Origin: Nymphaea colorata
Taxonomy: Eukaryota; Streptophyta; Magnoliopsida; Nymphaeales; Nymphaeaceae
Assembly: GCF_008831285.2 (NCBI RefSeq)
Contig: NC_045147.1
Coordinates: 21,716,981 to 21,780,980 of the forward strand
Length of the DNA stretch: 64,000 nucleotides
Reading direction: 5' to 3'
The notes below the pieces were generated by a model. That model saw only the letters and a list, made by a program, of their open reading frames with translations, made no database searches and was not told the origin of the DNA. The position numbers and the translations under genes are program-made. Positions 12,131 through 24,000 of the stretch are shown one piece after another; positions within the stretch are counted from its first letter, which is position 1, and every line of letters starts with the position of its first letter.

Positions 12131-13108
12131 CTGAAACACCAGTCATTGTCTTGTCGGAATGAGAGAGGGACGACTAGAAAAACAAACTACGGAAAGAGAA
12201 ACGACCAACGAAAAAAACAGAAAGAGAGAAAGTGACTGATCTTACCGGAAACCGGAGGCGTCACGCTGCCGACGAACCTCTCTCTCCCTCGCAGCAGAGA
12301 TGATGCTGCTGCCTCTAGAGGCAGACGAGAGAAAGACGGGAGGCGGGAGGCGGGAGACGAGAGAAAGCAAACAATGGGCAAAAGGATTTTTCTCGCCAAA
12401 GAGTCGGGGTTCGGCTTTTTTTCGATAAACCTTTTTCCGATTTCAACAATTTTGCGCGGTAAAATCTTCGCCGTTTCTTGAAAAGCAGAACTCAAAACCT
12501 TTCCAGGTTGCACAATGTTTTTCCTTGTGCATAAATGCGCAGGAAACTTGTTGCTTTACATTAAAGAATTAACATTATTACAGATAAATGCAAATAATGG
12601 TTCCTTTTTTTTCATGAAATGGATAACACCAACACAAACTATGTAAGAGATGCTTCGGGAAGGGCCAAATTGTCTCTCCACCTTTCTCCTTTCTCTGAGT
12701 TTTTGGGTTATTTGTGGATTTAGATGAACAACTAGAATATCGACTGTCACTATTCACATTATCATCAATTAGATATTTTTTATCTCAAATTTTTTTATCT
12801 TATAAAGTTTAAAAGAATAACATCTATGAAAATTATGCAACCTTCAACATTAATTTAACAGTCCATGGGATGGCCCTCAAGGTATCTACCAAGCTATTTT
12901 GTATGCAATATATCAATTAAAGCCTAACCATCACCCTATATTAATATTATCAATGGTGTCAATGTTACTTGATGTTGTTGGATGGTTAAAATTTAAAAAT
13001 AGGAACACTAGCAATGATTTATAATGTTTTTTTTCAAATATAATGTGGCATGGCCATCTATTTTGTCCAGGGGAGCGAGGTTCGGTGCGATTGTGCTAGA
13101 CTTCACTT
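12131..13108. other. Intergenic, no supported gene
   Basis: The first 380 bp, GA-rich on the minus strand, could be the former 5' flank of the ABCG fragment; a 108-codon frame there (12187-12513, minus) resembles nothing known. The remainder is AT-rich without recognisable structure. Confidence 0.45.
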
Positions 13109-13434
13109 GGGCATCGAGCCAGCCTGGCCCGATAAGAGCCAGGTTTGGGCCGACCCAATGTCTGAAACCTGAGCTTGGGCTTGGGTTCCATGCTTGAAAC
13201 TCGAGCCCAGACCCAGTTCAGTTATAATAAAAAAATATTTTTTAATATAACAAATTTTAAATATATTTTTAATAATAAATATATATTATTAATAAAATAA
13301 TAATAATAATTAAAATATATATAGTCAAATCGGGTTCTTATGGGGCCGACCCAAGCCAGCCCAAGCCGTTTTTTTGGGCCGGGCCCAATTGTGCCAGATA
13401 TAGGATACTTGTTGGATACTCAGGCTGATGCCTA
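13109..13434. mobile_element. MITE-like element, copy 2
   Basis: It shares architecture and sequence with 4252-4503: gggcatcgagccagcctggc at the left, an A/T core containing aaaaaatattttttaa and ttaataataaat, then tcgggttcttatggggcc and a right end ggctgatgcc that pairs imperfectly with the left. More diverged than copy 1. Confidence 0.5.
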
Positions 13435-14931
13435 CGTCTAAATTGTGCATGTGGATTGTATTAGCAACAGAGACCCAGCCCATCGCAGTGGTGCCGCAAA
13501 TTATTGCTCACCCTGTGTAAGTAGGCAAAACGTGGTCTTAAAGAGACGTTAGTATGTTACAACATAAACATAAAAATCCGCCCTACGAGAGGTTTCCACC
13601 ATTACTTGTATTCATCGGCTTGAACGATATGAATATAGAAAATTATAACGTCGGGTTAATGGAGCAAAAGGAAGAGGTTTTAGCTATTTTTATGGAATTC
13701 ATAAAAAGGACGCATGGTAAGTAGGACATTTCACACATTCTTATAACACAAGTTCCAATAATTATTTGAAATGACATGTTGTTTTTGTATTAGCATTTGT
13801 TCGTTAGGTCTGTAAACAGTATCACAAACATTGTATTAAATAAGCGAAATGATTTTAAACAATTATAAGGTTCAATAACACAATAACAGGTGTTTTTCAT
13901 ATCAAACGCCACTGAGACTCCAAATCCAACTCTAATGTTACTGTAATCCTACACTAACTCTAAAACCAATATGATGCAATTACCACCTATTAACAAGTTT
14001 TAAAATTTTATAAAATCCAGCATAATAATGATTAAAAGTCGGCTGTAGGGGACGTGTAGTTTATGGACTTTACAATAATGATTCAAACGGTTAAGTATTT
14101 GAATTTTCATAGGATAAATTTTGAGGCTCTAGTCAAAATTTAAAAATTTGAATTCGACCCGCCTCATAAAAAAATTTTGGCTCTGTCTCTGAAGACGAAT
14201 AGTGATGAATCGACGTTGACTATAACTCCAAGCCTTCCAAACTAACTATCTGTGTTCTATTCCCGCTATCCACTTGATACGAATCATAATACATCCATCA
14301 TTCATTTGACATGTTCATTTGTCATTCACTTTTCATAAGAAAATAATCTATCTAACAGTTTTTTTTTTCAGAGTTTTTATTACTTTAAACTTTCTTTTTT
14401 CATATTAATTATTTATTTAATTGATAAGTACCATGTTCCTCTTAATTTTTACACTCACATATAATAAAGAGATCGAAAGTGCAATAATATTATTACTAAG
14501 TTGCTTATAATAACGAGCCACATTCTGCCTCGCGCGAATTCAAGATGGAAGTATAGAAAGAACAAGCATACTTATGAGTTTGACCGAACAGAATCTTCGG
14601 TTTAGACCGAACCTACCAACCGGTTATTTGGATGGTTAGGTGACCATGGACACCCCTTCCCCAAAGCGGGCTTCACCACATTGTCAACAGCAGGCTGTCC
14701 CAGGGGAAGAAGGTCCGAAGGAGGGACCGACAGGTGAAACTGCATTTATTTAACCAATTAAGTTTGGTGAAGGACATAAACGTCATCGTGAAGCTTTGAA
14801 TTTTAGCTGCAGCGGACCAGGGGCTTGACCGGTGAGCCCACATATATCCCATGGTCCGACGCATGGCTATGGAGGTCAGGTCCTACGGGTCAAAACTATA
14901 TTTGCACGTATTTGGATGTGGGATTAGATGA
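13435..14931. other. Intergenic, no supported gene
   Basis: AT-rich DNA with no ORF, splice pattern or repeat that I can interpret. Confidence 0.5.
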
Positions 14932-15256
14932 AGTTGTAAACAAAATGGATCTGATATTGGGCCGGACCTTATATATAAATATATATATATTTATTTATTG
15001 GAGCTTCAAGATAACTTACTAAAAAAATTATCGAGGTTTTGAGATGTTTTCTTAGGAAGACCTTGAGATAAAATAAGAAATTTATTTAATGCGATGCTAA
15101 TTATTTTTAAAATAGTTGTAAACAAAATGGATCCGGCCGAACCTTTTATATATATATATATATAAAGTTATCGAGGTTTTGAGACGTTTTTTTATGAAGA
15201 CCTTTGAGATAAAATAAGAAACTTATTTAATGCGGATTATTTTGACGTTAAAATAG
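14932..15256. repeat. Imperfect tandem duplication upstream of PHR2
   Basis: Unit 1 (14932-15113) and unit 2 (15114 to about 15256) both begin agttgtaaacaaaatggatc, contain a TA-rich run, then ttatcgaggttttgaga, and end with gataaaataagaaa plus ttatttaatgcg. Unit 2 lacks about 35 bp in the middle. The tandem lies about 380 bp before the PHR2 start. Confidence 0.8.
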
Positions 15257-15525
15257 TTTTAAAAAGTTTAAAAACAAACAAACTGCCGGGAAGCAGAGTC
15301 CACGGCACCAACCCACTGAGGCAGACGGGTTCCGGATCTCAGACCAGTTAGAGATCCAAGATCCAAAATCATGGTAGGTAGGCTGCCCGGTCCGTCTACC
15401 AAGAAAGTTAGCGAAGCCAAGCAACGAACAGAGTCGCAGAACAGAAGGCAAATCGCAGGGAGAGAGAGGCAGAGAAGAAGGCGGCTCTCCGATTCACCAC
15501 CTGACCTTCTTCACCCTCTCCCATT

Positions 15526-15533
15526 CATATAAA
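15526..15533 (+). promoter_or_regulatory. Candidate TATA box of PHR2
   Basis: catataaa lies 113 bp upstream of the PHR2 ATG, between a pyrimidine-rich stretch and a plausible leader of about 75-80 bases. Position and composition fit; nothing further supports it. Confidence 0.4.
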
Positions 15534-15638
15534 CCGATTGCTCCTCCTTCTCTGTGCACTCAAGCGTCCTTCGCGCTCGTTCTCCTCTCAAGCAGAAGAG
15601 AAACTCCCCACAGAATTCGTAGACATTTCTTCACCAGA

Positions 15639-17754
15639 ATGGAGCACTCCATTGCCAACCCACAGGTTGAAGAGGAGAAGCAGCAGCAAATGGTGGCGGT
15701 TCTTCCATTTGGGTCGCTCTCCCTCTCGCTTTCCTCCGCCATCGCTCCGCATTTCACTTTCACCAAGCCTGCGGCCACCAGTCACCTCTCCCCACCAACC
15801 GCCTCCTTCAAGCTATCCTTCTCCACCCCCAACCTCTCCATCAGGTCCTCCCTGTCTTCCTCCGCCTTCTTCAACCCTTCCCCGAGCCCACTCCGTCGCA
15901 ATTCTGGCCTGAGATCCGCCTTCTCCTCGTCCACGATCGCTAGTCCGCTCCGCCACCTCCCTGGCAACTCCGACAACTCCCCTGGCGGCGCCTACGGCAG
16001 GAGAAACACCATCGTCTGGTTCAGGAACGACCTCCGAGTCCACGACAACGAAGCCCTCAGCTCGGCTGATTCCGAGTCCCTGTCGCTCCTCCCCGTCTTC
16101 GTTTTCGACGCCGCGGAGCATGGAAAGCCGGCGGCCGGTACCGACAGGAACGCCTCCGCCCGGGCGGCTTTCCTCATTCAGGCCGTCGCCGACCTGCGCC
16201 AGAGCCTCAAGAAACGGGGATCGGATCTCGTGGTCAGGGTCGGGAAGCCGGAGAAGGTGCTGGTGGAGCTCGCCAGAAACGCCGGCGCCGACTCCGTGTT
16301 CGCGCACCGTGAGGCGATCAATGGTGAGGTGAAGGCTGAGGCGGCCGTCGAGGCGGCGCTGTCGGAGGAAGGTGTGGAGACTAAGTGGTTCTGGGGGAGC
16401 ACTCTCTTCCATCTCGACGACCTCCCATTCAAATTGGAGCAGATGCCGGCGAATTTCGGTGGGTTCAGGGAGAAGGTCAAGAAAATGAAAGTGAGGAATA
16501 CGATCGAGGCCGCCGACAAGTTGAAGGGTTTCCCGGCGACGAACGAGGAGATCGAGCCAGGCCGCATTCCAACTCTCTCTGACCTGGGACTCAGCCCACT
16601 TGCAGCTCAGGTTCTCCCTTCATTTCTTCCCATCAAATTTTTTTTATGTTTCTGAAATTTTGCGTCTTTTATGGGTGTTAGTTTTTTTCTTTGGTCTGTG
16701 TCGCATTCAAAACCGGTCGCAAAATTTCAAACACGTATTAGATTTTTATCCTCATTGCGTATATTTCAATCTAAAGCCTAGCAAGTTCAATTTTTACAAA
16801 CACTACTTTTTAGTTTTACGCTGTCAAAATGCATAGAACCAAAAAAGCAGGCCTATACGATACTTATCCTTCCATCCAACGTCTACTTGGTTCTTTTCTT
16901 GCTTCCAATTTATTCCTCTGGTCCTTCTATTTTATCCTTAGATTGGACAATCAATTAAGCTGCAAAACAGTTCCTAAGCATTGTTAACCCAAGAGATGCA
17001 GCTCGCTTCTTAGCAATTTGAATAAGCAAGTTGGTCAATTTGCAACACAAAAGTGTAAATTTACGAGCTATAATTTGGCGACAGATTTGTTAATCTGAGA
17101 ATCTCGGATAATTAGTTGGCTGACTGATCAGTGATAATGCAGAACTGGCGGAGAATATTCTCCATTGATGGTCTTTTCAATCACGGTGGTTACCTTTCGT
17201 TTTTGTCCAGGGTGGAAAGTCGGCAGCAGTTGGTGGTGAGACCGAGGGATTGCAGAAGCTGAAGAAGTTGGCAGCAGAATGCCAGGCCCAGTCTTCTGGC
17301 AAGAATGCTTCCAAGAACAACATCTACGGTGCCAACCTCTCCTGCAAAATCTCACCGTGGTTGGCTACCGGCTGTATCTCTCCGCGCCAGATGTTCAACG
17401 AAATTAAGAAGAGCGCCATGAGGTATACCTGAATCCACTTGGTCTTAAACGGAAGGAACATCTACGTCTTCTTGATTCGGTGAAATTTGTTTGGAGTCTG
17501 ACTTTCGATCATGCTTTTGCTAGTTCCGTGAGCGCTGCCATGAAGAACGGCGATTGGCTGATGAATGAGTTGATAGAGAGGGATTTCTTCAGGTGAATTT
17601 GAAGTTGCAGATTGAGTCCGTTGGAAGTTAAAGCTTCTTATGCTACTTCCTCATCTTTTGCGTGTCTGGTTTCAGGTTTGTCACTAGGAAATACAGCGCT
17701 GCCAAGACACTTACTGCTGCTCCTGCTACTGCTTGCGCTGGTGCTATCGCATAA
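15639..17754 (+). CDS. PHR2: PHR2, photolyase/blue-light-receptor-like protein
   Basis: Four exons, 15639-16610, 17211-17422, 17524-17592 and 17676-17754, join in phase to give 443 residues, close to the roughly 447 of Arabidopsis PHR2. Residues 1 to about 115 are Ser/Thr/Pro-rich with few acids after residue 20, like an organelle targeting region. The photolyase alpha/beta domain follows (WFRNDLRVHDNEAL at 127-140, RVGKPEKVLVELA, HREA, FWGSTLFHLDDLPF), then the conserved GGETEGLQKLKKLAAECQA, NLSCKISPWLATGCISPRQM and WLMNELIERDFFRFVTRKYS. The C terminus APATACAGAIA matches the family end. The protein stops where photolyases continue into the C-terminal half of the FAD domain; this is normal for PHR2, so repair activity is doubtful and its biochemical role is unsettled. 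The start is the first ATG after the leader. Confidence 0.95.
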
Positions 17755-18201
17755 AACTGGCCCCGCGATTCGAGAAATTGCAACGAAAGGTTTAGAGATG
17801 CTTCACGGTCTTCTGTTAGCTGATGTGAAGATTATTGGAAGAAAAGCTCATTGTGATTATCTGTAGCAACGGTCTCTCTTTGTAGAGCTCGTGTTGTTTT
17901 TGCCGTCTTTTTTCTCTTTTAGAAATAGTGTCGATGGGGGAGAGCATCTTCTCAAAATAAAAAACGCTGTGCTGTGTGACCTTCCCCGTTCATCTGTATC
18001 CCAGGTTAGTGGAGGAAGAAGTCAAAAGATCGAAATCTTTGTGTTCACGATTATTTGCATAAAAGCTGTTTTAATGCTCATTTTAACTTCGCAAATTCGA
18101 AGCTATTTTTTAGGCGAGCCCGTGCAATGCTACTTGCAGTAAGTCGTCAATTAAAGAAGAAACTAGAAAGTTAGCTAAGGTCGGTGATCATGACTCGTTG
18201 G
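17755..18201 (+). other. PHR2 3' flank / probable 3' UTR
   Basis: T-rich DNA after the PHR2 stop, with aataaaa at about 17956 as a possible polyadenylation signal. No separate gene seen. Confidence 0.4.
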
Positions 18202-18500
18202 TAGGGCTGTACACGAACCAGAGTCAGACCTCGAGCTCGATTAACTTGACTTGACCCAATTCATATATTACTCTGTTCGGTTCGAGCTTGGCTCGGCTCA
18301 ACTTGAGTCGATTTGAGGTTTACAAGGTCAGCTATAACTCAACTCGACATGGCTATATAGCATGACTCGTTTAAGTTACTTATCGCTTTCTTGGTTTTCA
18401 GTTTGGAAATTACAAAGAAAAAAAAACCCACCTAGATTAAGCCAGTTTACTCAAACTTGACTCATTTACAAGCAAGCTCTTGACTAAGTTAAAGTCGAGC
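18202..18500. mobile_element. Degenerate small DNA element with tagggctgtacac end
   Basis: Starts tagggctgtacacgaacc and is dense in gctcga, actcga and cgagctc words. The segment at 38222-38463 ends, on the opposite strand, with the similar taggggtgaacataagcc and shares the same words. Two copies with similar ends suggest a dispersed family, perhaps hAT-derived. Right boundary uncertain. Confidence 0.4.
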
Positions 18501-19549
18501 TCTAAACTCGTTAGAGTCCACAAAGTTGCAAATGATTTTGAATCCAGGTATCTCACAATGTAGAGTCGAATCCCACACGGTAGAAACTTCATGGTGTCCA
18601 TTAAGAAGAGCTACATTTGTTTTTCAGCTGCTTTGCTAATAGCAGGTGTTGAATGCTATGGCGAGTCCTCCTCGACCTATTACATGCACCTAGAAAGCAG
18701 CGTCCACATTGGATGGGCCCCTCGACTGCATGACAGGCGCCGTGCACAGTGGCAGCCTGGCAAGCGGGCCGGCCGAGGGCCGAGCATGGTATGCCTATGC
18801 ACACGCCCCAGTCTCGGCTCTATGCAAGGGTTGGCTTGGCTTGAATTTGGGAAATATAGAGCTAGGGTAACCGGGCCGGCCGCATGTACGAAATTCCGAG
18901 GGGCTATGGATTAACAATTCGCCTTTTTCGGAAACTTTGGAAGCACAGTTTGTTCTTTTTTTTTTCGGTTTGATAACGAGGAAAAAAGGAAAACCTCGCC
19001 GTGCAGAAACTTATGGCTGAGTGGTGCCTTAGTTATGGGGTAACATATTATGCAATTGCTCACACAAGTCAGCATGTGCCCGCCACCACCGATTTGGATC
19101 GGTAAACTGGAAGATGATACCATCGAAAAGTTCATGCTGAAACGTTTTTGATGTGAAAGATTTGAACAAGTGTCCCGCGAATCTGTCCTAATTTTTACTT
19201 AAATTCATAAAACAATAGGGTAGATTGATCTCAGCTTTGTGATCTGCCACAACATCTCATTCTATCGGAAGAAAAGGGAAGGTAAATGATTGTTCATTGG
19301 CAGTTGGTCATGTTGTTACTTTGGAAGTCGAACGGGCGTGCTCCTTCGCTGCAGCCTTTCCGGTTGCGATTCCGGCCTCTAAACCTTCGTGGGTATGCGA
19401 AGGATTGCACCGTAAATCACTTCTTCGTGTTGGCTAGGGTGAAGCGTGGGCTATTGATCGCTTGGATGGCTGAAAGCAGCCCCTTGCAGTCTTCAAGAGT
19501 GGATTCCTTCGACCAATTGGAGAGAAGAAGAAAAGAGTATTGAGGACGG
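18501..19549. other. Intergenic, no supported gene
   Basis: A GC-richer block at 18650-18900 contains overlapping short frames on both strands (for example 18591-18914 plus) without recognisable domains. I see no convincing gene. Confidence 0.4.
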
Positions 19550-20340
19550 GAGGAGAATTGATGCCGTCGGATCAAAGAAAGACACCAGCCATTGCTGGTC
19601 AAAGGTGAGAAGAAATCAATCCGGCCGCCGTCGGGAAGACGAGTAGACTTGGTTGAGAAAAAGATGAGATGAGAGAGACAAACGACGCTCAACGTAAAAT
19701 TCCTTTCTTCATTCAAGCGTAATCCCCAAAAGCCCTAATTACAAAGCTTAAATACATGATTGTCTCGGTTCACTTAACTCTTAACTCGAGACAATACTAA
19801 GAACTTAAAGTAAAACGATCTTAACACGTCTCAAACCGAGACGATACAAAAGAGTAAATAAACATAAGCAAAAAAGGTGTCTGGATTAGATATGGTTGCG
19901 CCCGCTCTCTCTAAGGGTCCAAACCCTATCTCACCTTTTTTGACCTTAGCTGCTCCGCCCGCTCCTCCCACTGCAGTCATATAAGTAATGCCCACAGGTT
20001 CTATAAGTGCCGAACCCTGAACCATGCCAAGGTGTCATGAGGTCCATCTCGCTCGTGTGCACTTGGCCCTACGCACATGAGTGCTAGTGGCCAACCCTAC
20101 AGGTTGCTTCTTGGGCTTGTGCCCATCATCGACCGCACACAATGCTGCGGCCTGCTGCTCTCGACGCTCTCCGCTGAAGCTAACCTCACAAGGCAACGAT
20201 GAGATAAGCCTATCGAGTGGTAATCGGCATGTCCAGCTGGTTCTCACACCACTAATCGACTCCACTCTAGTGCTCTCAGCCAGGCCTTTGGCCGTCCTGG
20301 ATGGTGTCAAAATTAGGCACGCATGAAGAGATCAATTTGA
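19550..20340 (-). mobile_element. Possible LTR-retrotransposon remnant (solo-LTR-like)
   Basis: Read on the minus strand, the segment shows a late tatttaagctttgtaatta stretch, a ttgaatgaagaaaggaa run and a pyrimidine-rich tail, resembling the R-U5 part of plant LTRs. It is GC-richer than its neighbours. No primer-binding site, polyprotein or second LTR was found, so the assignment is tentative. Confidence 0.3.
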
Positions 20341-21096
20341 GATAATTGTCATTTTATTGAATAAAAACAACGAATGCCTCAAGGGACCGATTCAAGCCCA
20401 ATATCAAACCACGACCAAGGGAGGATGCAAGTAAAGTATTTTACTAAATCCACCTTTATTTAGCAAAATCTGGTAATGGCTTGATTAACTATAGTATATC
20501 TATTTCTACACTAATAAGGGGGGAATTTGCACTTCATATAAGGGAAGTTGGGTGTTGGATAGGTCGAACACTTCCTCCAGTGTGCTGCTTAGTCATTCGG
20601 TGAAGATTATTCCCACCGTGCTGTGCAGCAACAAACACGAGTTAGACCTTTTTAGAAAAAAAAAAACCCTTGTTTGCAAAATTTAAGGCTTAAAATTAGA
20701 GAAAAAATCCGTCTGAAAGTGTTCGACTTCTGCTGTTCTTTACTTTGACAGTGGTAGGCTAGTAGTAGCAGAACACCTGACAAAATTCTCTAGTTCTCAA
20801 AAGCCCTCTAAAGAAGGCTGAGAGAGGTCGAATCATAAGATCGAACTATTGGCGTAAAAACCTGCTAGGTGTCCGTGGAACACCGGAAACTTCCCATTAA
20901 ACCTAAAGAGACCCTAAGAAGAAAATAAAGGAAGAAGTGGGGAGAATCAGTACCATCTACAGCAATGCTTTTCAGAAGCATGCCAGGATAATTTTTTACA
21001 ACGAACTTGAAGTTTACTAAGATGACTTTTCCCAGTTGATGGGGAAATATTGCCCCTGAAGATGATCAGGGGTATAAAAGTATGTACAAATAATTG

Positions 21097-24000
21097 TCAT
21101 ATGATACCAGAAACTTTGAGTGACGAAAGAAGAAGAAAGATAAACCAAAGGAGCAGGAAGAAAAAGGAGGTCGCCCAGGCCAGGGGCTTTGGTCCTCCCA
21201 ACTCGCCACCAAGAGTTAGACGCCGCAGTACTAGAACAGATATGCAACAGATGGATGTCACGAAGAAAACCAGAAGAGAGAAACTTAAACCTTCTGAATT
21301 GTTTATATACAGAGGCTCTTTTCTCACAACAGAATTGTACGTGGAGCTGATCAGCCAGGGGATGCCAATACCAATATAGATATTAACTGCATTGCTGAAA
21401 CAGAAAAAATAGGTTATGTACAGAAAAATGAAGCAATATTAGTCAAAAGGAAAAAAAAAGTAACAAACATATCTTTCTGAAGGGGGGAAGCATAATTTTG
21501 AAATCAGACCTTAATCCTATAATTCATATTCCAGAAGTAGAGTTCAATTCAACTTAAAGCATGAAAATGTTGACCTGCAAGTTATGTTTGCTATCGCAGA
21601 ATCTGCTGTTACTTGACGTTCAGCAGCAAGCTTGCTTGCAACAAGGTCTGGCCATGACGTCCCACTGGCTAACGCTGTGAATGCTATAACATAAGAATTT
21701 ATTCCTGATCATAAAAAACATCAAAACAAGCATTCTTAAGGGTACTATACATTTCACGAGCAGTTTCAAACTAAACCTGCTTAATTTACAAAGTTCAGCG
21801 GTTCAGGAGGAAAACCTGTAACACAGCCTATGAGACGGGTAAGCCTTGTGACGACATAGGCTATACCAGTTATGAAGGCTAGGGAACAAATAAAAGAAAT
21901 CCAACCATGAGCAATCTGATGTGGAGGAATAATGGCAAACAGAAGCCTCCATGCAGCCAAAATGAACTCCCAGAAAATTCTTCCAAGTTGAAGAATGATG
22001 TGGTCTTCCTTTCTAGACTTCATCCGACGAATTGCTGACAAGATTGGCTCATGAAGCAGGAGAAATTAACATCAGTTCAATGTAATTAAGTTTTATCATA
22101 AAATCAACTTCTCTGATACATAAAAATTCCATCTTGAAAGAACACTTAGAAAAAACACAACTGTCCGAACAACAGGAGCAAACTACCACCATCCTCAAGG
22201 ATAAGTTGAAAGAAGGTTACATTCCATGAAACAAAGCTTGTGTTTATAAATTGTTTACCTATGAGAGTAGTGAGCAAGTCCTAGTCGTTTGGAACCCAAA
22301 CTGCCCAAAGACGGCAATGGCCTCTCTACAATTGCAAAAAGGACATGCTTCACTGGTGCTTTTTCTTTTGGTCTCCTCAAAATCTGACCAGCATGAGCTT
22401 GGGCAAGGTGTTGACTTCTTCGACAACCTCAACCAAGGATGTCCTTGTACATGTATTCATTTATGCATCTATAAAAATATACACACATACTCCTATCCAC
22501 ATAATTTTATTTATTCAAACTCGCAAGTTTACCAGTGACAAGCATAAGGTTGGATTTAGCGTTACTGCAACATGACCTGAATATGGGGATTTCAAATATC
22601 CTAGACCTTTAGATCTGAATCCTCTAAATTTCAGCATTCTGAAGCCAATTGGATGTTAGTTGTTACACATGGTTACCTTGCACAGAAGGACCATTCTAAC
22701 AAATATCTGGCAAATAAGTCTCAAATATTATACTGCATTGAAGAAAAATATGGAAAATAGTAATAATAATAGATAACAGGCTTCAACTACAAAAGCAATG
22801 CACACAAAGATAAGAGTAAAAGCATCAAACAGTTTCATTGCTTCATCATTTCAAAATGATCTTATAATCACCCAACCAATTGATCATATTAGCCAATATA
22901 AGAAAGAATGGATTAGAGAACTACCATGGGTGCATTGAGAAACTGTTGTCCCCAAAGTGAGAGAATATCACGTCTATTGTCTAACCTCTTGAAAGAATTA
23001 CTATAAACTAAATCTTCCAAACCTTCACACGGAATGTTCTGATAGGAAGGACCTGAAACACAATCACAAACACTGATTTTCATAAATTGTTGGGATCTAG
23101 AGCAGAAGAATATGATCCAGAAATTATGGAATAGCCTAAAACATTTAAAATACATGCTTTTTTCATTTTTGGAAAAATGGCCCACCTACACCCATGCCCA
23201 CAGTCATGTGATAGACCATTTATTTCTTTAGAAGGAAGGTGTTGTCCACAGGACATACATTACAACACTACTAAGAAGTAAGAACCTTGCTAGCTTCCTT
23301 CTTATCAAAATTAATATAAATTAGGAGGCCACCTTATTAATTAGCTATACTGATTTGTTTCTGCTCTCATCCATTGCATAGGATGGTAAACAAGGGAATA
23401 TCCTTTTCCTGTCCCAAATGCAAACAAAGTTCCAAGTATTAACCTATAAAATGGGAAATTACCTTTCCTGGAGTGGGGCGAAAGTATGTCCACCATTTCT
23501 TCCTGCTCTTCACTAACATGAAATCCATCAGGAGATTCGATGTTCAGATCAACGTCAGGTGTGATGAAGTTAGACTCCTCTGGGACCCAGTCCTCGGGTC
23601 TTTTCCCCTGTGGGCTGCAAAAAGAAATGCTCACACATTCACTAATCAGGAATCTAGAACAAATCTTAGTTTTGTGATAGAACTTATCAATTAAATTACA
23701 GCCTGTATGGAAAAACACTTTACATCTATGCTTGAATCATAGAATGAGGAACATACAGTGGAAATGAGAAGTAGGGAAAACGTTTATCTTGAACATAAGC
23801 GTGTAGCAGCAAAAACCCAAATTGCAGTACAGTCAGAAAGGCCTCCCACAAGGTTATCATATTTGGAGTCCACACCTATCAAATTGCAATAGTCTTTGAA
23901 TCAAAAAGTCCTGTCCGAGAATCCCTTCCACGATCTAGAACATCTAACAATTTCCATGGAAGAAAAATAGATACCAACATGGTTGAAAAGTTTTCAACTT

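Noticed and set aside
12187-12513. 108-codon minus frame upstream of the ABCG fragment
   Set aside because: No family resemblance, pyrimidine-biased low-complexity composition, and not in frame with the ABCG homology.
18591-18914. 107-codon plus frame
   Set aside because: No recognisable domain and opposed by an overlapping minus frame; GC-rich composition explains its length.
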